Assembly (NCBI RefSeq): GCF_001866645.1
Contig: NZ_MLYP01000083.1
Coordinates: 1 to 64,000, forward strand
Source of the DNA: Streptomyces colonosanans
GTDB taxonomy: Bacteria > Actinomycetota > Actinomycetes > Streptomycetales > Streptomycetaceae
Length of the DNA stretch: 64,000 nucleotides
Reading direction: 5' to 3'
Below, one piece after another: positions 33,053 through 41,900 of the stretch. The position numbers were made by a program, and so were the translations under genes. The notes beneath the pieces are model-generated. The model was not told the origin of the DNA. It was given only the letters and a program-made list of their open reading frames with translations, and did not search any database. The stretch's first letter is position 1, and each line of letters begins with the position of its first letter.

Positions 33053-35052
33053 CAGCTCCCCTTGGCCTCGGCGAACGGCTCGCCGTGGACGTAGCGGCCG
33101 AGCGCGGTGAGCGGGAAGACCTGCCGGTACAGGTGGTAGTTGATGGAGAAGTCCCAGGGGAAGCCGGTGCCGGTGAAGTACGGCTCGTCCCAGGAGCCGT
33201 CCTCGTTCTGGGTCTGGGCGAGGAACTTGATGCCGCGTTCGACGGCCTTGGAGTCGCTCTCCCCGGCCGCCAGCAGTGCAAGCAGCGCCCACCCCGTCTG
33301 CGAGGCCGTGGAGGCGCCCTGGCCGCTCAGCTCCCCGGGTTCCCGGTAGGAGCGCAGGTCCTCGCCCCAGCCGCCGTCGTCGTTCTGGACGCTCTCCAGC
33401 CAGCCCACGGCACGGCGGATCGCCGGGTGCGCGGCAGGGATCCCCGCGGCAACCAGCGCGGGCACCACCGAGCCGGTGCCGTAGACGTAGTTGACACCCC
33501 AGCGACCGAACCACGAGCCGTCGGGCTCTTGTTCGTCCAGCAGCCACGCGATGCCGCGGCGGGTGCGGGGGTCGTGGGAGAGTCCCTCGACCGCGAGCAT
33601 CTCCACGACGTGACCGGTGACGTCGGCGGACGGCGGGTCGATGACCTCCCCGAAGTCGCAGAACGGCAGCCGGTTGGGGAACTGGCTGGTGTTGTCGACG
33701 TCGAAGGCACCCCATGCGCCGTTCTTCGACTGCATGCCGAGGTTCCAGCGCACCCCGCGCCCGATCGCCTTCTCGGCCCGCTCCGCGTCGGGGTGCTTGA
33801 CACGGCGCAGCGCGAGGACGACCTCTGCGGTGTCGTCGATATCGGGGTAGTTGTCGTTGTGGAACTCGAACGCCCAGCCGCCCGGGAGCAGTCCGGGACG
33901 TCGCACCGACCAGTCCCCGGGCCGGACGATCTGCTCGCCGAGCATCCAGTCCGCGGCCTTCACCAGTTGCGGATGGTCAGCGGGTACGCCAGCGTCGGCG
34001 AGCGCGATGGTAGCGAGGCAGGTGTCCCACACCGGGGACTGGCAGGCCTCGATCATGCGGGCGCCGTCCTCGCGCCACACGGTGAAACGATCCAGCGACG
34101 CGAGCCCCTCGCGCATCACAGGATGCTGCAGGTCGTAGCCGAGCAGATGCAGGGCGATGATCGAGTACACCGCGGGCGGCTGGATCCCGCCCCAGCAGCC
34201 GTCGTTCTCCTGCCGCTCGATGATCCAGCGGGCGGCGGAGTTGATGGCGGCCCTGCGCAGTCGGCGCGGGGCGACTTTGCGGAACTGGTGCAGCGCCTTG
34301 TCGAGCCGCTGGAAGACGCCGTCCCAACTTGCCACGCGCGCAAGGGGATTGGCGGGCCTGGGGCCTCCCGGGTCGGTGTGCAGCTCGTCGAGCGGGAAGG
34401 GCGCGGGGCGCACCGGGCGCTTCGCGCAGACGATGGTGAGCGGCACGATGGTCTGCCGCGCCCAGCAGCCGAAGTCGTAGATGTTCAGCGGCATCCACTT
34501 GGGGAAGTAGATGATCTCCGGCGGCATTTCGGGCAGGTCCTCCCACCGCCACCAGCCGAACAGAGCGAGCCAGATCCGGGTGAAGACGCGGGAGGCGGCG
34601 ATGCCGCCCCGCTCACGGACCCATGCGGACGCCTTCGCCATATGGGGCTCGTCCGGCGCGTCGCCGGCCAGGCGCAGCGCGACGTAGGCCTCGATGGTGG
34701 TGGACAGTTCGCCCGGTCCGCCGTGGAAGGTGGCCCAGGTGCCGTCGTCACGCTGCTCGCCGCGGATGAACAGCGCGGCGGCTTCGGTGGTCTTCTCGTC
34801 GCGGATTCCCAGGAACTGACGGAGCAACAGATCCTCGGCGTCCATGGTGACGTTCGTCTCGAGGGCACCCTTCCACCAGCCCTGGGCGTCCTGGCGTGAC
34901 AGCAGGAAGTCCGTCGCGCGCCACATAGCGCGCTCGGCGGCGTCTCGTGTGCCGACCGTCCCGGCCGCCTGCGGGAGCGGTTCGTTGGTGTCGCTGGCCG
35001 AGGCAGCGCGGGGTGGCAGGGCCCCGGTGCTTCCGTCGGTCGTCGCTGTCAT
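33052..35052 (-). CDS. shc: Squalene-hopene cyclase
   Basis: The membrane-associated triterpene cyclase that converts squalene to hopene/hopanol. The 666 residues are standard. Seen: the catalytic DxDD motif in 'YPDIDDTAEVVLAL', and repeated QW motifs ('QENDGCWGG', 'QSKNGAWGAFD', 'QEPDGSWFGRWG', 'QNDDGGWGED', 'QNEDGSWDE'). An AGGGGAAG ribosome site precedes the ATG. A 177-base gap separates it from the upstream prenyl synthase, the only sizeable gap in the operon. Confidence 0.98.
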   Translation of the reverse strand: MTATTDGSTGALPPRAASASDTNEPLPQAAGTVGTRDAAERAMWRATDFLLSRQDAQGWWKGALETNVTMDAEDLLLRQFLGIRDEKTTEAAALFIRGEQRDDGTWATFHGGPGELSTTIEAYVALRLAGDAPDEPHMAKASAWVRERGGIAASRVFTRIWLALFGWWRWEDLPEMPPEIIYFPKWMPLNIYDFGCWARQTIVPLTIVCAKRPVRPAPFPLDELHTDPGGPRPANPLARVASWDGVFQRLDKALHQFRKVAPRRLRRAAINSAARWIIERQENDGCWGGIQPPAVYSIIALHLLGYDLQHPVMREGLASLDRFTVWREDGARMIEACQSPVWDTCLATIALADAGVPADHPQLVKAADWMLGEQIVRPGDWSVRRPGLLPGGWAFEFHNDNYPDIDDTAEVVLALRRVKHPDAERAEKAIGRGVRWNLGMQSKNGAWGAFDVDNTSQFPNRLPFCDFGEVIDPPSADVTGHVVEMLAVEGLSHDPRTRRGIAWLLDEQEPDGSWFGRWGVNYVYGTGSVVPALVAAGIPAAHPAIRRAVGWLESVQNDDGGWGEDLRSYREPGELSGQGASTASQTGWALLALLAAGESDSKAVERGIKFLAQTQNEDGSWDEPYFTGTGFPWDFSINYHLYRQVFPLTALGRYVHGEPFAEAKGS

Positions 35053-35117
35053 GGCTTCCCCTTCGTGCAGTCGTGCAAGTCGTCCTGCTGTGGGTCCGCC
35101 GTCGGCCGGTGCGCGTC

Positions 35118-35168
35118 AGCGAGGGGGTCCCTCGCTCATGGGGGTCCCCCCAGCCGAGACTGGGGGGA
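35118..35168. repeat. Paired hairpins between shc and the prenyl synthase gene
   Basis: Two perfect inverted repeats stand side by side: AGCGAGGG-ggt-CCCTCGCT (35118-35136) and TCCCCCCAG-ccgaga-CTGGGGGGA (35145-35168). They sit in the longest gap of the hopanoid operon. They could attenuate transcription into shc or stabilise upstream mRNA; such sequences occur as repeats in Streptomyces. Confidence 0.7.
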
Positions 35169-35229
35169 GACGCCAAGAGTGGGGCCGCACCGGCCGGCGA
35201 CTACGCGAGATGTATTCGACCGATAGTGA

Positions 35230-36360
35230 TCATCTCTTCCGTACGACGACGAAGTCGGCGAGCGCCGTGAACTGCGCGCGCACCTCCTGGGACATCTGGA
35301 CCGAGTCCAGGGCTTCGATGGCGATCGCGTGCTGGCGACGAGCCTCCTCGGCGGTCCACTCGCGGCCGCCCGCCTCCTCGATGAGCGCGGCGCGCGCGGC
35401 GAACTCCTCCTCGGAGAAGTTCTCGAAGTCACTGCTCTTGGCGTCCTCGGCGAGGATCTCGCCGAGCCGCTGGGAGGCCGGTCCGCCCGCGGCCAGCGCG
35501 GCCACGACCGGCAGGGACTTCTTGCGCTGACGCAGATCGCTCCAGGTCTGCTTTCCGGTGGCCTCCGGGTCGCCCCAGATGCCGAGGAGGTCGTCGACGG
35601 CCTGGAACGCGAGGCCGAGGTGGTAGCCGTACTTCTCCAGGGTGTCGGCAATGCGGTCGTCGGCGCCGCCGAGGACCGCACCGATGGAGGAGGCGCAGGC
35701 CAGCAGGGCACCGGTCTTGTTGCCCTCCATCTCCAGGCACTCCGCGACACTGACGCGGTCGCGGTGCTCGTAGGAGATGTCCTGTGCCTGACCGTCGATC
35801 AACGCGCGTGTGGCGGTGGTCAGGCGCCGGGCGGCGCGCCCCGCCTCGACGGTGCCGAGTTCCAGCAGGACCTCGTTGGCCAAGGCGAACAAGGCGTCGC
35901 CGACGAGGATGGCCTGGGCGGGACCATGGACCTTCCACACGGTGTCGCGGTGGCGGCGCTGCTCGTCGCCGTCCATCAGGTCGTCGTGCAACAGGGAGAA
36001 GTTGTGCACCAGCTCGACCGCGACCGCGCCGGGCACGCCCACTTCGGGGGCCTTGCCCGCGGCCTGGGCGGAGAGCAGGGCCAGCGCGGGGCGCACGGCT
36101 TTGCCGCCGTGACCGTCCGCGGGGTTGCCTGCGGCGTCGATCCAGCCGAAGTGGTAGGCGGCGACGGTGTCCATGGGCGGCGCCAGGCGGTCGACGGCCG
36201 CCCGCAGCACCGGGGTGGCCAGGGTCCGGCCGCGCTCCAGGAGCGCGGACACGTCCACCGCGTCGGCAGCCTTCTCGGCCGGGGGCACAGTGGGCACAGT
36301 CTCTCCTCTATTTGCGATACCGGGGGTGCGGGGGCCTCTCTCGTTCGGATCGACGCTCAT
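35230..36360 (-). CDS. Polyprenyl (farnesyl/geranylgeranyl-type) diphosphate synthase
   Basis: A 376-residue trans-prenyltransferase that probably supplies farnesyl diphosphate for squalene synthesis. First Asp-rich motif 'LLHDDLMDGDEQRR' near residue 137, second 'QAVDDLLGIWGD' near residue 262, and 'NKTGALLACA' between them. The N-terminal 40 residues are low-complexity. The ATG overlaps the hpnE stop (ATGA), so it is tightly coupled to squalene formation. Chain length cannot be decided from sequence. Confidence 0.92.
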   Translation of the reverse strand: MSVDPNERGPRTPGIANRGETVPTVPPAEKAADAVDVSALLERGRTLATPVLRAAVDRLAPPMDTVAAYHFGWIDAAGNPADGHGGKAVRPALALLSAQAAGKAPEVGVPGAVAVELVHNFSLLHDDLMDGDEQRRHRDTVWKVHGPAQAILVGDALFALANEVLLELGTVEAGRAARRLTTATRALIDGQAQDISYEHRDRVSVAECLEMEGNKTGALLACASSIGAVLGGADDRIADTLEKYGYHLGLAFQAVDDLLGIWGDPEATGKQTWSDLRQRKKSLPVVAALAAGGPASQRLGEILAEDAKSSDFENFSEEEFAARAALIEEAGGREWTAEEARRQHAIAIEALDSVQMSQEVRAQFTALADFVVVRKR

Positions 36361-37802
36361 GCCGCCTCCTCGAAAGGGTCGGGGAGGCGGGCGCCGGACC
36401 GGCCCAGGGCATCCAGTGCGGCGCCCGCCGCACTGACGCCGCTGCGGACCGCACTCTCCATGGTCGCGGGCCACCCTGTGGCGGTCCACGCTCCGGCCAG
36501 ACAGAGGCCGGGGGCCTTGGTGCGCGCGCCGGGCCGCAGCCGCCCGACGCCGGGGGTGGGGGCGAACGTCGCCGTACGCTCCCGGGTCACGAAGAAGTCC
36601 TTCACTTCGGCGCCGCGGGTCGCGGGCAACAGCCGCTGAAGTTCCGGTAGATAACGCTCGCGCAGCGCGGCGACGGGCTCGTCGATCTCATCCTGCGCGG
36701 TCGACTGCGACAGCGCGAGGTACTGGCCCTCGCGCAGCCCGGACGCCTCGGTGCGGTCGAAGACCCACTGCACCGGGGAACCGAGCGCGGTGAAGAACGG
36801 CCGCCCGAGCACCTTGCGGTCGTAGACGACATGGATGTTGAGGATCGGCGCGGTGCCGATCTCGAGCAGCCGCTCGGGGGCGTCGAGGGCGCCGGCGGGC
36901 AGCAGGTCGTGGGCCTCGCGCTGCGGCACGGCGAGGACCACCGCGTCGGTCTCGATCCGTTCGCCGGGAACCTGAACGCTCCAACGCCCGTTCCCGTAAG
37001 GGGAGATGGAGGTGACGCGTGTACGGACCTCGGTACGGACGCCCGCGGACTCGAGCGCCTTGCGCGCCAGCCGGTCGTGCAGTTCGCCCAGCGGGACGCA
37101 GGCCCAGCCGATGTCCGCCGCGCCCGGGTCGGACAGCAGACCCGTCTTGAACACCATCGCGGCGAGCCCCAGCGAAGCATCCGCGGCCACGGCATTGAGC
37201 GTGGCGACGCCGACCAGGTCCCACAGCGCCTCGATGGCGCGCGCCGACTGGCCGTGCGCGGCGAGCCAGCTGCCGAAGTCCTGCGTGTCGAGCGCGGGGT
37301 CCGCGAGGTCGAGTGCTCTCAGCGCCAGCGCGGCACGCCCGACCTTGGCGCGCTCGGCGAGCGAGAGATGGGGGTAGGTGGCCAGGCTGCGCCCGAGATG
37401 CAGCGGCACGGGCAGTGCGTCGCGCCGTAGTCTGCCGAGCCGTCGTCCGGGAACTGCGTTCGCGTCGAGAACGGGCACGTCGAGACGATCCTGCAGGGGC
37501 GCGAGCGCGGCCGCGTCGATGCGGTCGAGGAACCAGCGGTACGCGGTGCAGCACCGCAGATAGACATGCTGTCCGTTGTCGACGGTCAGGTCCCCGCGCT
37601 GGAAGGAGAAGGCGAGACCGCCCAGGCGTGGGCGCCCTTCCAGCAGGGTGACGCGCACCCCGGCGTCGGCGAGCGCGAGCGCGGCCGTGATTCCGGCGAG
37701 CCCCCCGCCGACGACCACGGCGGACGTCCCGGGGGCGGACGGCCTGACCGGGCGGTCCGCGGTGTCCGCGGCCGGGCCTTCGGGCCGTGTGCCGTCGCTC
37801 AT
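36357..37802 (-). CDS. hpnE: Hydroxysqualene dehydroxylase HpnE (FAD-dependent)
   Basis: A 481-residue flavoprotein of the phytoene-desaturase family that reductively removes the hydroxyl of hydroxysqualene to give squalene, last of the HpnCDE steps. The dinucleotide fold is 'AVVVGGGLAGITAALALADAG' near residue 28, followed by 'LLEGRPRLGGLAFSF'. The C-terminus has 'CLAGAWTATGWPATMESAV', the FAD end-motif. ATG 37802 follows GGAGG and overlaps the stop of the preceding 46-codon ORF; the much longer open frame is rejected because it would overlap hpnD. Confidence 0.95.
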   Translation of the reverse strand: MSDGTRPEGPAADTADRPVRPSAPGTSAVVVGGGLAGITAALALADAGVRVTLLEGRPRLGGLAFSFQRGDLTVDNGQHVYLRCCTAYRWFLDRIDAAALAPLQDRLDVPVLDANAVPGRRLGRLRRDALPVPLHLGRSLATYPHLSLAERAKVGRAALALRALDLADPALDTQDFGSWLAAHGQSARAIEALWDLVGVATLNAVAADASLGLAAMVFKTGLLSDPGAADIGWACVPLGELHDRLARKALESAGVRTEVRTRVTSISPYGNGRWSVQVPGERIETDAVVLAVPQREAHDLLPAGALDAPERLLEIGTAPILNIHVVYDRKVLGRPFFTALGSPVQWVFDRTEASGLREGQYLALSQSTAQDEIDEPVAALRERYLPELQRLLPATRGAEVKDFFVTRERTATFAPTPGVGRLRPGARTKAPGLCLAGAWTATGWPATMESAVRSGVSAAGAALDALGRSGARLPDPFEEAA

Positions 37803-37939
37803 CGTGCTTCCTCCCCTGCCGGTCCGCCGTGGTGCTTGAACGATGCACGGTGGGCCGTCTCGTTCAGGGACGCCGCGCCGCACCGGAGGGTTGCCTGCCG
37901 CTTTTCGCCGATGAAGTCGCCTGGGGCCGGATTCTCCAT
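37799..37939 (-). CDS. 46-residue ORF between hpnD and hpnE (DUF6380-like)
   Basis: A small Arg/Gly-rich protein ('MENPAPGDFIGEKRQATLRC', then 'AHRASFKHHGGPAGEEAR'). Its ATG shares a base with the hpnD stop (TGATG) and its TGA overlaps the hpnE ATG, so it is translationally coupled on both sides. An AGGAGG-like ribosome site lies inside the hpnD end. It resembles the small Streptomyces family called DUF6380. Function is unknown; it may only couple translation, or help assemble the squalene enzymes. Confidence 0.7.
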   Translation of the reverse strand: MENPAPGDFIGEKRQATLRCGAASLNETAHRASFKHHGGPAGEEAR

Positions 37940-38889
37940 CAGGCACGCCTCCTGATGGTCCGCCGGGACACGTTCCGCGCGTCGAGGCCCGAGAGGCCGC
38001 GCACGGCGACGTACGCCTTCTCACGGCCGGGCAGCGAGACACGGCCGCGCAGCACGGCCTCCGGCTCGCGCTCGATGCGGTCCAGCAGCCGGCGGTAGAT
38101 GCCGGCCATGGCGGCGACACAGGCGCCACTGCGCCGGTCGAGCATGGGCAGCAGCCGGTAGCCCTCGGCGAAGAGAGCACGGGCCCGACGCACTTCGAAG
38201 TGCACGAGGCCTGCGAAGTCCGAGCCCTCCGGTGGCGTCGGTCCGTGGAACCCGGCCGAGCAGCCGAACTTGGCGAGGTCGTCGGCGGGCAGGTAGACGC
38301 GGCCGCCCTCGGCGTCCTCACGGATGTCCCGGAGGATGTTGGTGAGTTGCAGCGCGAGCCCGAGCGTGTCCGCGTACTCCGGCCCGCGTTCGGCGCCGCG
38401 TGCCCCCGGTTCCGTGCCGAACACACCGAGCGAGAGCCGTCCGATGGCTCCGGCCACACAGCGGCAGTAGACCTTCAGGTCGTCCCAGGTCTCGTACGTC
38501 TCGCCGCGTACGTCCATGAGGACGCCGTCGATGAGTTCGTCGAGGCCGTCGAGCGGGATCGGGAAGTACCCGGCGGCATGGGTGAGGGCGACCGCGACCG
38601 GGTCGGTGTCGTCCTCGGCCACCCTGCCGTCGCGGATCCGGGCCAGCAGTGCCCGGGTCTCCTCCAGCCGCGCCCTCTTGACGTCGGCCGCCAGCGCGCC
38701 GTCACCGATGTCGTCGACCCGCCGGGAGAAGGCGTACAGCGCCGACATCGCACGGCGCTTGGCCGTCGGCAGAAGTCTGATGCCATAGGCGAAGTTACGG
38801 GCCTGCTGCCCGGTCACGGCCTCGCAGTAGCTGTACGCGGCGAGTACCGGCGGGGACACGTGCTGTTCTGACTCCACAGTCCCGATCAC
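37939..38889 (-). CDS. hpnD: Presqualene diphosphate synthase HpnD
   Basis: A 316-residue squalene/phytoene synthase-family enzyme that joins two farnesyl diphosphates to presqualene diphosphate. Asp-rich motifs 'AFSRRVDDIGDG' and 'LTNILRDIREDAEGGRVYLP' flank the active site, with 'MLDRRSGACVAAMAGIYRR' near the C-terminus. It overlaps the hpnC stop by 4 bases (ATGA). HpnC, D and E together replace a classical squalene synthase. Confidence 0.95.
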   Translation of the reverse strand: MIGTVESEQHVSPPVLAAYSYCEAVTGQQARNFAYGIRLLPTAKRRAMSALYAFSRRVDDIGDGALAADVKRARLEETRALLARIRDGRVAEDDTDPVAVALTHAAGYFPIPLDGLDELIDGVLMDVRGETYETWDDLKVYCRCVAGAIGRLSLGVFGTEPGARGAERGPEYADTLGLALQLTNILRDIREDAEGGRVYLPADDLAKFGCSAGFHGPTPPEGSDFAGLVHFEVRRARALFAEGYRLLPMLDRRSGACVAAMAGIYRRLLDRIEREPEAVLRGRVSLPGREKAYVAVRGLSGLDARNVSRRTIRRRA

Positions 38890-39788
38890 CCCTCTCCTCG
38901 CAGAGTCACGCCCACCTCGCGCAGCAACCGGAGCTTGCCGGGCTTGGGGGGGCCGGGAAGTACGTCGTATTCGGTGGCGACGATCGCGTCGATCGCCGCC
39001 CTGCCTCCCGCCACGAAGCCCGCAAGCAGCAGCCTCAGCCTGCCGTGGACGCTACCCACGAGGGGGGCACCTTCATTCAGGAGATCGCGGGCGCGTTCTG
39101 CTTCGTACGCAATCAGTGCGCGCACCGATGCGCCTGCTGTGTGCGTGGCGAGGTCCGCCTCCTGGACATGAAAGCGCTTCATGTCCTCGACGGGCAGATA
39201 GATGCGGTCACGGCCGAGGTCCTCGGCGACGTCCTGGAGGTGTTCCACGATCTGCAGCGCCGTGCAGATCGCGTCGGAGCGCCGGATGCGCTCGGGCGTG
39301 GACGCTCCGGTGACGGCGAGGACGAGCCGTCCGACCGGGTTGGCGGACAGTTCGCAGTACGCAAGGAGGTCGTCGTACGTCTCGTAGCGCCTGACGAGCT
39401 GGTCCTGGCGGTTGGCGGCGATCAGGCCGAGGAACGGCTCCGGAGTGAGGCCGGCGCGCTCGACCGTGGGCTGGAGGCGGGCCAGGAGGGGGTGACTCGG
39501 CGTCGACTCGAAGACCCTGTGCAGGTCCGCCTCGAAGGCGTCCAGGAGGACGAGGCGGTCCTCGGCCTCCTTCGGCGACACACCGAGGAGGCGGGCGTCG
39601 GCGCCGCCGGGGGCGAGGTCGCCGTCGCCGATGTCGTCGACGAGGCGGGCGAAGCCGTAAACGGCCATCAGATCCGCACGCCAAACCCTGGGCAAGAAGA
39701 ACGGGGCCACAGGAAAGTTCTCGTCCGCGGCCTTGTCGAGGGTGTCGCGCTCCGGGTCACCGGTGCGCGCCGTCCCGGCTTCGATCAC
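38886..39788 (-). CDS. hpnC: Hydroxysqualene synthase HpnC
   Basis: A 300-residue squalene/phytoene synthase-family protein that converts presqualene diphosphate to hydroxysqualene. Motifs: 'ENFPVAPFFLPRVWRADLMA', 'GFARLVDDIGDG' and 'IVEHLQDVAEDLGRDRIYLP'. The GTG at 39788 is preferred since it overlaps the stop of a 21-codon upstream ORF (GTGA); an ATG at 39818 would add ten Arg-rich residues. It is first enzyme gene of the hopanoid operon. Confidence 0.92.
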   Translation of the reverse strand: MIEAGTARTGDPERDTLDKAADENFPVAPFFLPRVWRADLMAVYGFARLVDDIGDGDLAPGGADARLLGVSPKEAEDRLVLLDAFEADLHRVFESTPSHPLLARLQPTVERAGLTPEPFLGLIAANRQDQLVRRYETYDDLLAYCELSANPVGRLVLAVTGASTPERIRRSDAICTALQIVEHLQDVAEDLGRDRIYLPVEDMKRFHVQEADLATHTAGASVRALIAYEAERARDLLNEGAPLVGSVHGRLRLLLAGFVAGGRAAIDAIVATEYDVLPGPPKPGKLRLLREVGVTLRGEG

Positions 39789-39850
39789 CGCTCGCCGCCC
39801 GGCGCGGAGACGGCACATGCCTCGCGGAGCCGGAGACTTTCCGTAGCCAT
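39785..39850 (-). CDS. 21-codon leader ORF of the hopanoid operon
   Basis: An ATG at 39850, with GGGAGATG eight bases before it, opens a short frame ('MATESLRLREACAVSAPGGER') whose TGA overlaps the hpnC GTG. It may be a coupling leader or the start of an unrecognised small protein. There are no codon runs suggesting attenuation by an amino acid. Confidence 0.45.
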   Translation of the reverse strand: MATESLRLREACAVSAPGGER

Positions 39851-39993
39851 TGCCGTCACATCTCCCGTTCTACACTGCCGACCCAATACATCCCATTTCG
39901 GACACGCCGCCTGGCTGTCCGCACAGCGCGGCAGGTGTGGGGGTGCAGGCGCATTATCGCCCCATTGCCGCGAATCAGGACCAGTACAGCTTA

Positions 39994-40005
39994 CGTTGTA
40001 CAACG
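39994..40005. promoter_or_regulatory. Palindrome CGTTGTACAACG
   Basis: A 12-base perfect palindrome about 145 bases upstream of the leader ORF, in AT-rich context for this genome. It is a candidate operator for hopanoid control; no cognate regulator is identified. Confidence 0.4.
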
Positions 40006-40105
40006 CAGTGGGCTTCGTCGGGGTGTCCTGCGCATCACAACAACACACCGATTGGCGTCAAGATTCCCAAGGCCAAACAGAGTTGGCCTTTCCTTTGCAG
40101 ACGCA

Positions 40106-40135
40106 GGGCCCCGCCGGAGCGTTCCGGCAGGGCCC
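40106..40135 (-). terminator. Terminator of the ABC-exporter operon
   Basis: An inverted repeat GGGCCC-C-GCCGGA / TCCGGC-A-GGGCCC with a GCGT loop lies 13 bases past the ATPase stop. Confidence 0.75.
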
Positions 40136-40148
40136 TTGGCACGGGGGG

Positions 40149-40937
40149 CTACTTGCCCGTGAACTTCTCGTACTCCTTCAGGACCTCTTGGGTCGGGCCG
40201 TCCATGCGCAGCTCGCCGCGTTCCAGCCACAGGACACGGTCACAGGTATCACGGATCGACTTGTTGTTGTGGCTGACCAGAAACACCGTGCCGGCTTCCT
40301 TGCGCAGCTCCCTGATGCGGTCCTCTGAGCGCTTCTGGAACTTGCGGTCACCGGTGGCCAGGGCCTCGTCGATCATGAGGACGTCGTGGTCCTTGGCCGC
40401 CGCGATGGAGAACCGCAGCCGGGCCGCCATGCCGGAGGAGTAGGTACGCATGGGCAGCGTGATGAAGTCGCCTTTCTCGTTGATGCCGGAGAAGTCGACG
40501 ATCTCCTGGTAGCGCTCCCTGATCTGCTCCCGCGACATACCCATGGCGAGACCGCCCAGGATGACGTTGCGCTCGCCCGTGAGGTCGTTCATCAGGGCCG
40601 CATTGACGCCGAGGAGGGAGGGCTGGCCGTCGGTGTAGACCTTGCCCCGCTCGGCCGGGAGCAGTCCGGCGATGGCGCGCAGCAGCGTGGACTTGCCGGA
40701 ACCGTTGGAGCCGATGAGGCCGATGGCCTCGCCGCGGTAGGCGACGAAGGACACACCGCGGACCGCGTGCACCTTGCGCACGCCGCGCGCCGCATCGTCG
40801 GAGCCCCGCTTGAGGATACGGCTGAGGGCGGCGGTGGCGCTGCCCTTGCCGGACTTGGCGCCGTTGACGCGGTAGACGATGTGCAGTTCGTCCGCGATGA
40901 CGGTGGGGATCCTCGCCCCGGTGTTCTGCTCAGCCAC
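40149..40937 (-). CDS. Polysaccharide/teichoic-acid-type ABC exporter, ATPase
   Basis: A 262-residue ABC ATPase of the TagH/Wzt/KpsT group. Walker A 'GSNGSGKST' near residue 75, signature 'TYSSGMAARLRFS', Walker B 'VLMIDEALATGD' (the ALATGD form is typical of polysaccharide exporters) and the H-loop 'FLVSHNNKSI'. It lacks the C-terminal carbohydrate-binding domain of Wzt. It works with the permease whose gene overlaps its start by 8 bases, exporting a glycan or glycolipid. Confidence 0.93.
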   Translation of the reverse strand: MAEQNTGARIPTVIADELHIVYRVNGAKSGKGSATAALSRILKRGSDDAARGVRKVHAVRGVSFVAYRGEAIGLIGSNGSGKSTLLRAIAGLLPAERGKVYTDGQPSLLGVNAALMNDLTGERNVILGGLAMGMSREQIRERYQEIVDFSGINEKGDFITLPMRTYSSGMAARLRFSIAAAKDHDVLMIDEALATGDRKFQKRSEDRIRELRKEAGTVFLVSHNNKSIRDTCDRVLWLERGELRMDGPTQEVLKEYEKFTGK

Positions 40938-41859
40938 GGCCGTACCGCTCCTCCGCCTTCCAGAAGTACACGAACCCGCCGACGAAGACGGCGACGGCCC
41001 AGAACAGCGCGATGGCCCAGACGTGCGGCGGGAGGTTCGAGGCGCCGTAGTCCTTGATGAGCGCGAACCGCATCAGATCCATGTAGATGGCGCCCGGGTT
41101 CACCTGCAGCGCCCGCACGACCCACTCGGGTCGGTCGGCGAGCATGTGGTTGATGGAGAACATGACGCCGGACGCGTACATCCAGGTGCGCATGATGAAC
41201 GGCATCAGCTGGGCGAGGTCCGGGGTCTTGGCGCCCAGTCTCGCCACGATCAGCGCGAGGCCGGTGTTGAAGAAGAACTGCAGCACCAGAGCGGGGACGA
41301 TCAGCACCCAGGACAGGCTCGGATAGCTGCCGAAGCCTATCGCCACGACGAACAGCACGATCATCGAGAAGAGCAGCTGCTGGAGCTGCTGCAACGCGAA
41401 CGAGATGGGCAGCGAGGCCCGCGGGAAGTGCAGGGCGCGCACCAGGCCCAGGTTGCCGGAGATCGCGCGGACGCCGGCCATGACCGAGCTCTGGGTGAAG
41501 GTGAAGACGAAGACACCGGTCACCAGGAACGGGATGTACGTGTCGAGCGACATACCCCGGCCGGCCTTCATGATCACGCCGAAGATCAGGTAGTAGACGA
41601 GCGTGTTCAGCAGCGGGGTGGCGACCTGCCACACCTGGCCGAGCTTGGCCTGGCTGTACTGGGCGGTGAGCTTCGCCTGCGAGAAGGCGAGGATGAAGTG
41701 ACGACGTCCCCACAGCTGGCGGACGTAGTCGACGAGTCCGGGCCGGGCTCCGCTGACCGCGAGCCCGTACTTGGCGGCCAGCTCGGTCGGGCTCAGTCCG
41801 TCATCGGGCGACGGGCGGGTGCTCACCGCGACTCCGCCGTCATGCGTTGTCTCACTCAC
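40930..41859 (-). CDS. Polysaccharide/teichoic-acid-type ABC exporter, permease
   Basis: A 309-residue ABC-2 permease (TagG/Wzm type) with about six membrane segments. After a cytoplasmic N-terminus it shows 'LWGRRHFILAFSQAKLTAQY', an amphipathic interface helix usual in the family, then 'TPLLNTLVYYLIFGVIMKAG' and 'FTFTQSSVMAGVRAISGN'. GTG 41859 follows GGAAAG; an ATG at 41874 is the alternative. Partner of the ATPase at 40149. A hairpin separates it from the upstream glycosyltransferase gene. Confidence 0.92.
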   Translation of the reverse strand: MSETTHDGGVAVSTRPSPDDGLSPTELAAKYGLAVSGARPGLVDYVRQLWGRRHFILAFSQAKLTAQYSQAKLGQVWQVATPLLNTLVYYLIFGVIMKAGRGMSLDTYIPFLVTGVFVFTFTQSSVMAGVRAISGNLGLVRALHFPRASLPISFALQQLQQLLFSMIVLFVVAIGFGSYPSLSWVLIVPALVLQFFFNTGLALIVARLGAKTPDLAQLMPFIMRTWMYASGVMFSINHMLADRPEWVVRALQVNPGAIYMDLMRFALIKDYGASNLPPHVWAIALFWAVAVFVGGFVYFWKAEERYGRG

Positions 41860-41900
41860 AGGAACACTTTCCATCTTCGGGATGCACACTCTGCTCGGGC

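Larger units (their letters stand above)
39851..40148. other. Promoter region of the hopanoid operon
   Basis: This 298-base gap separates the leader ORF from the ABC-exporter operon on the same strand. It holds the exporter's terminator and a 12-base perfect palindrome, and must contain the hopanoid promoter. On the minus strand GATAATGC (about 39955) and TAGAAC (about 39870) are weak -10 candidates; none has a convincing -35. Confidence 0.45.
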
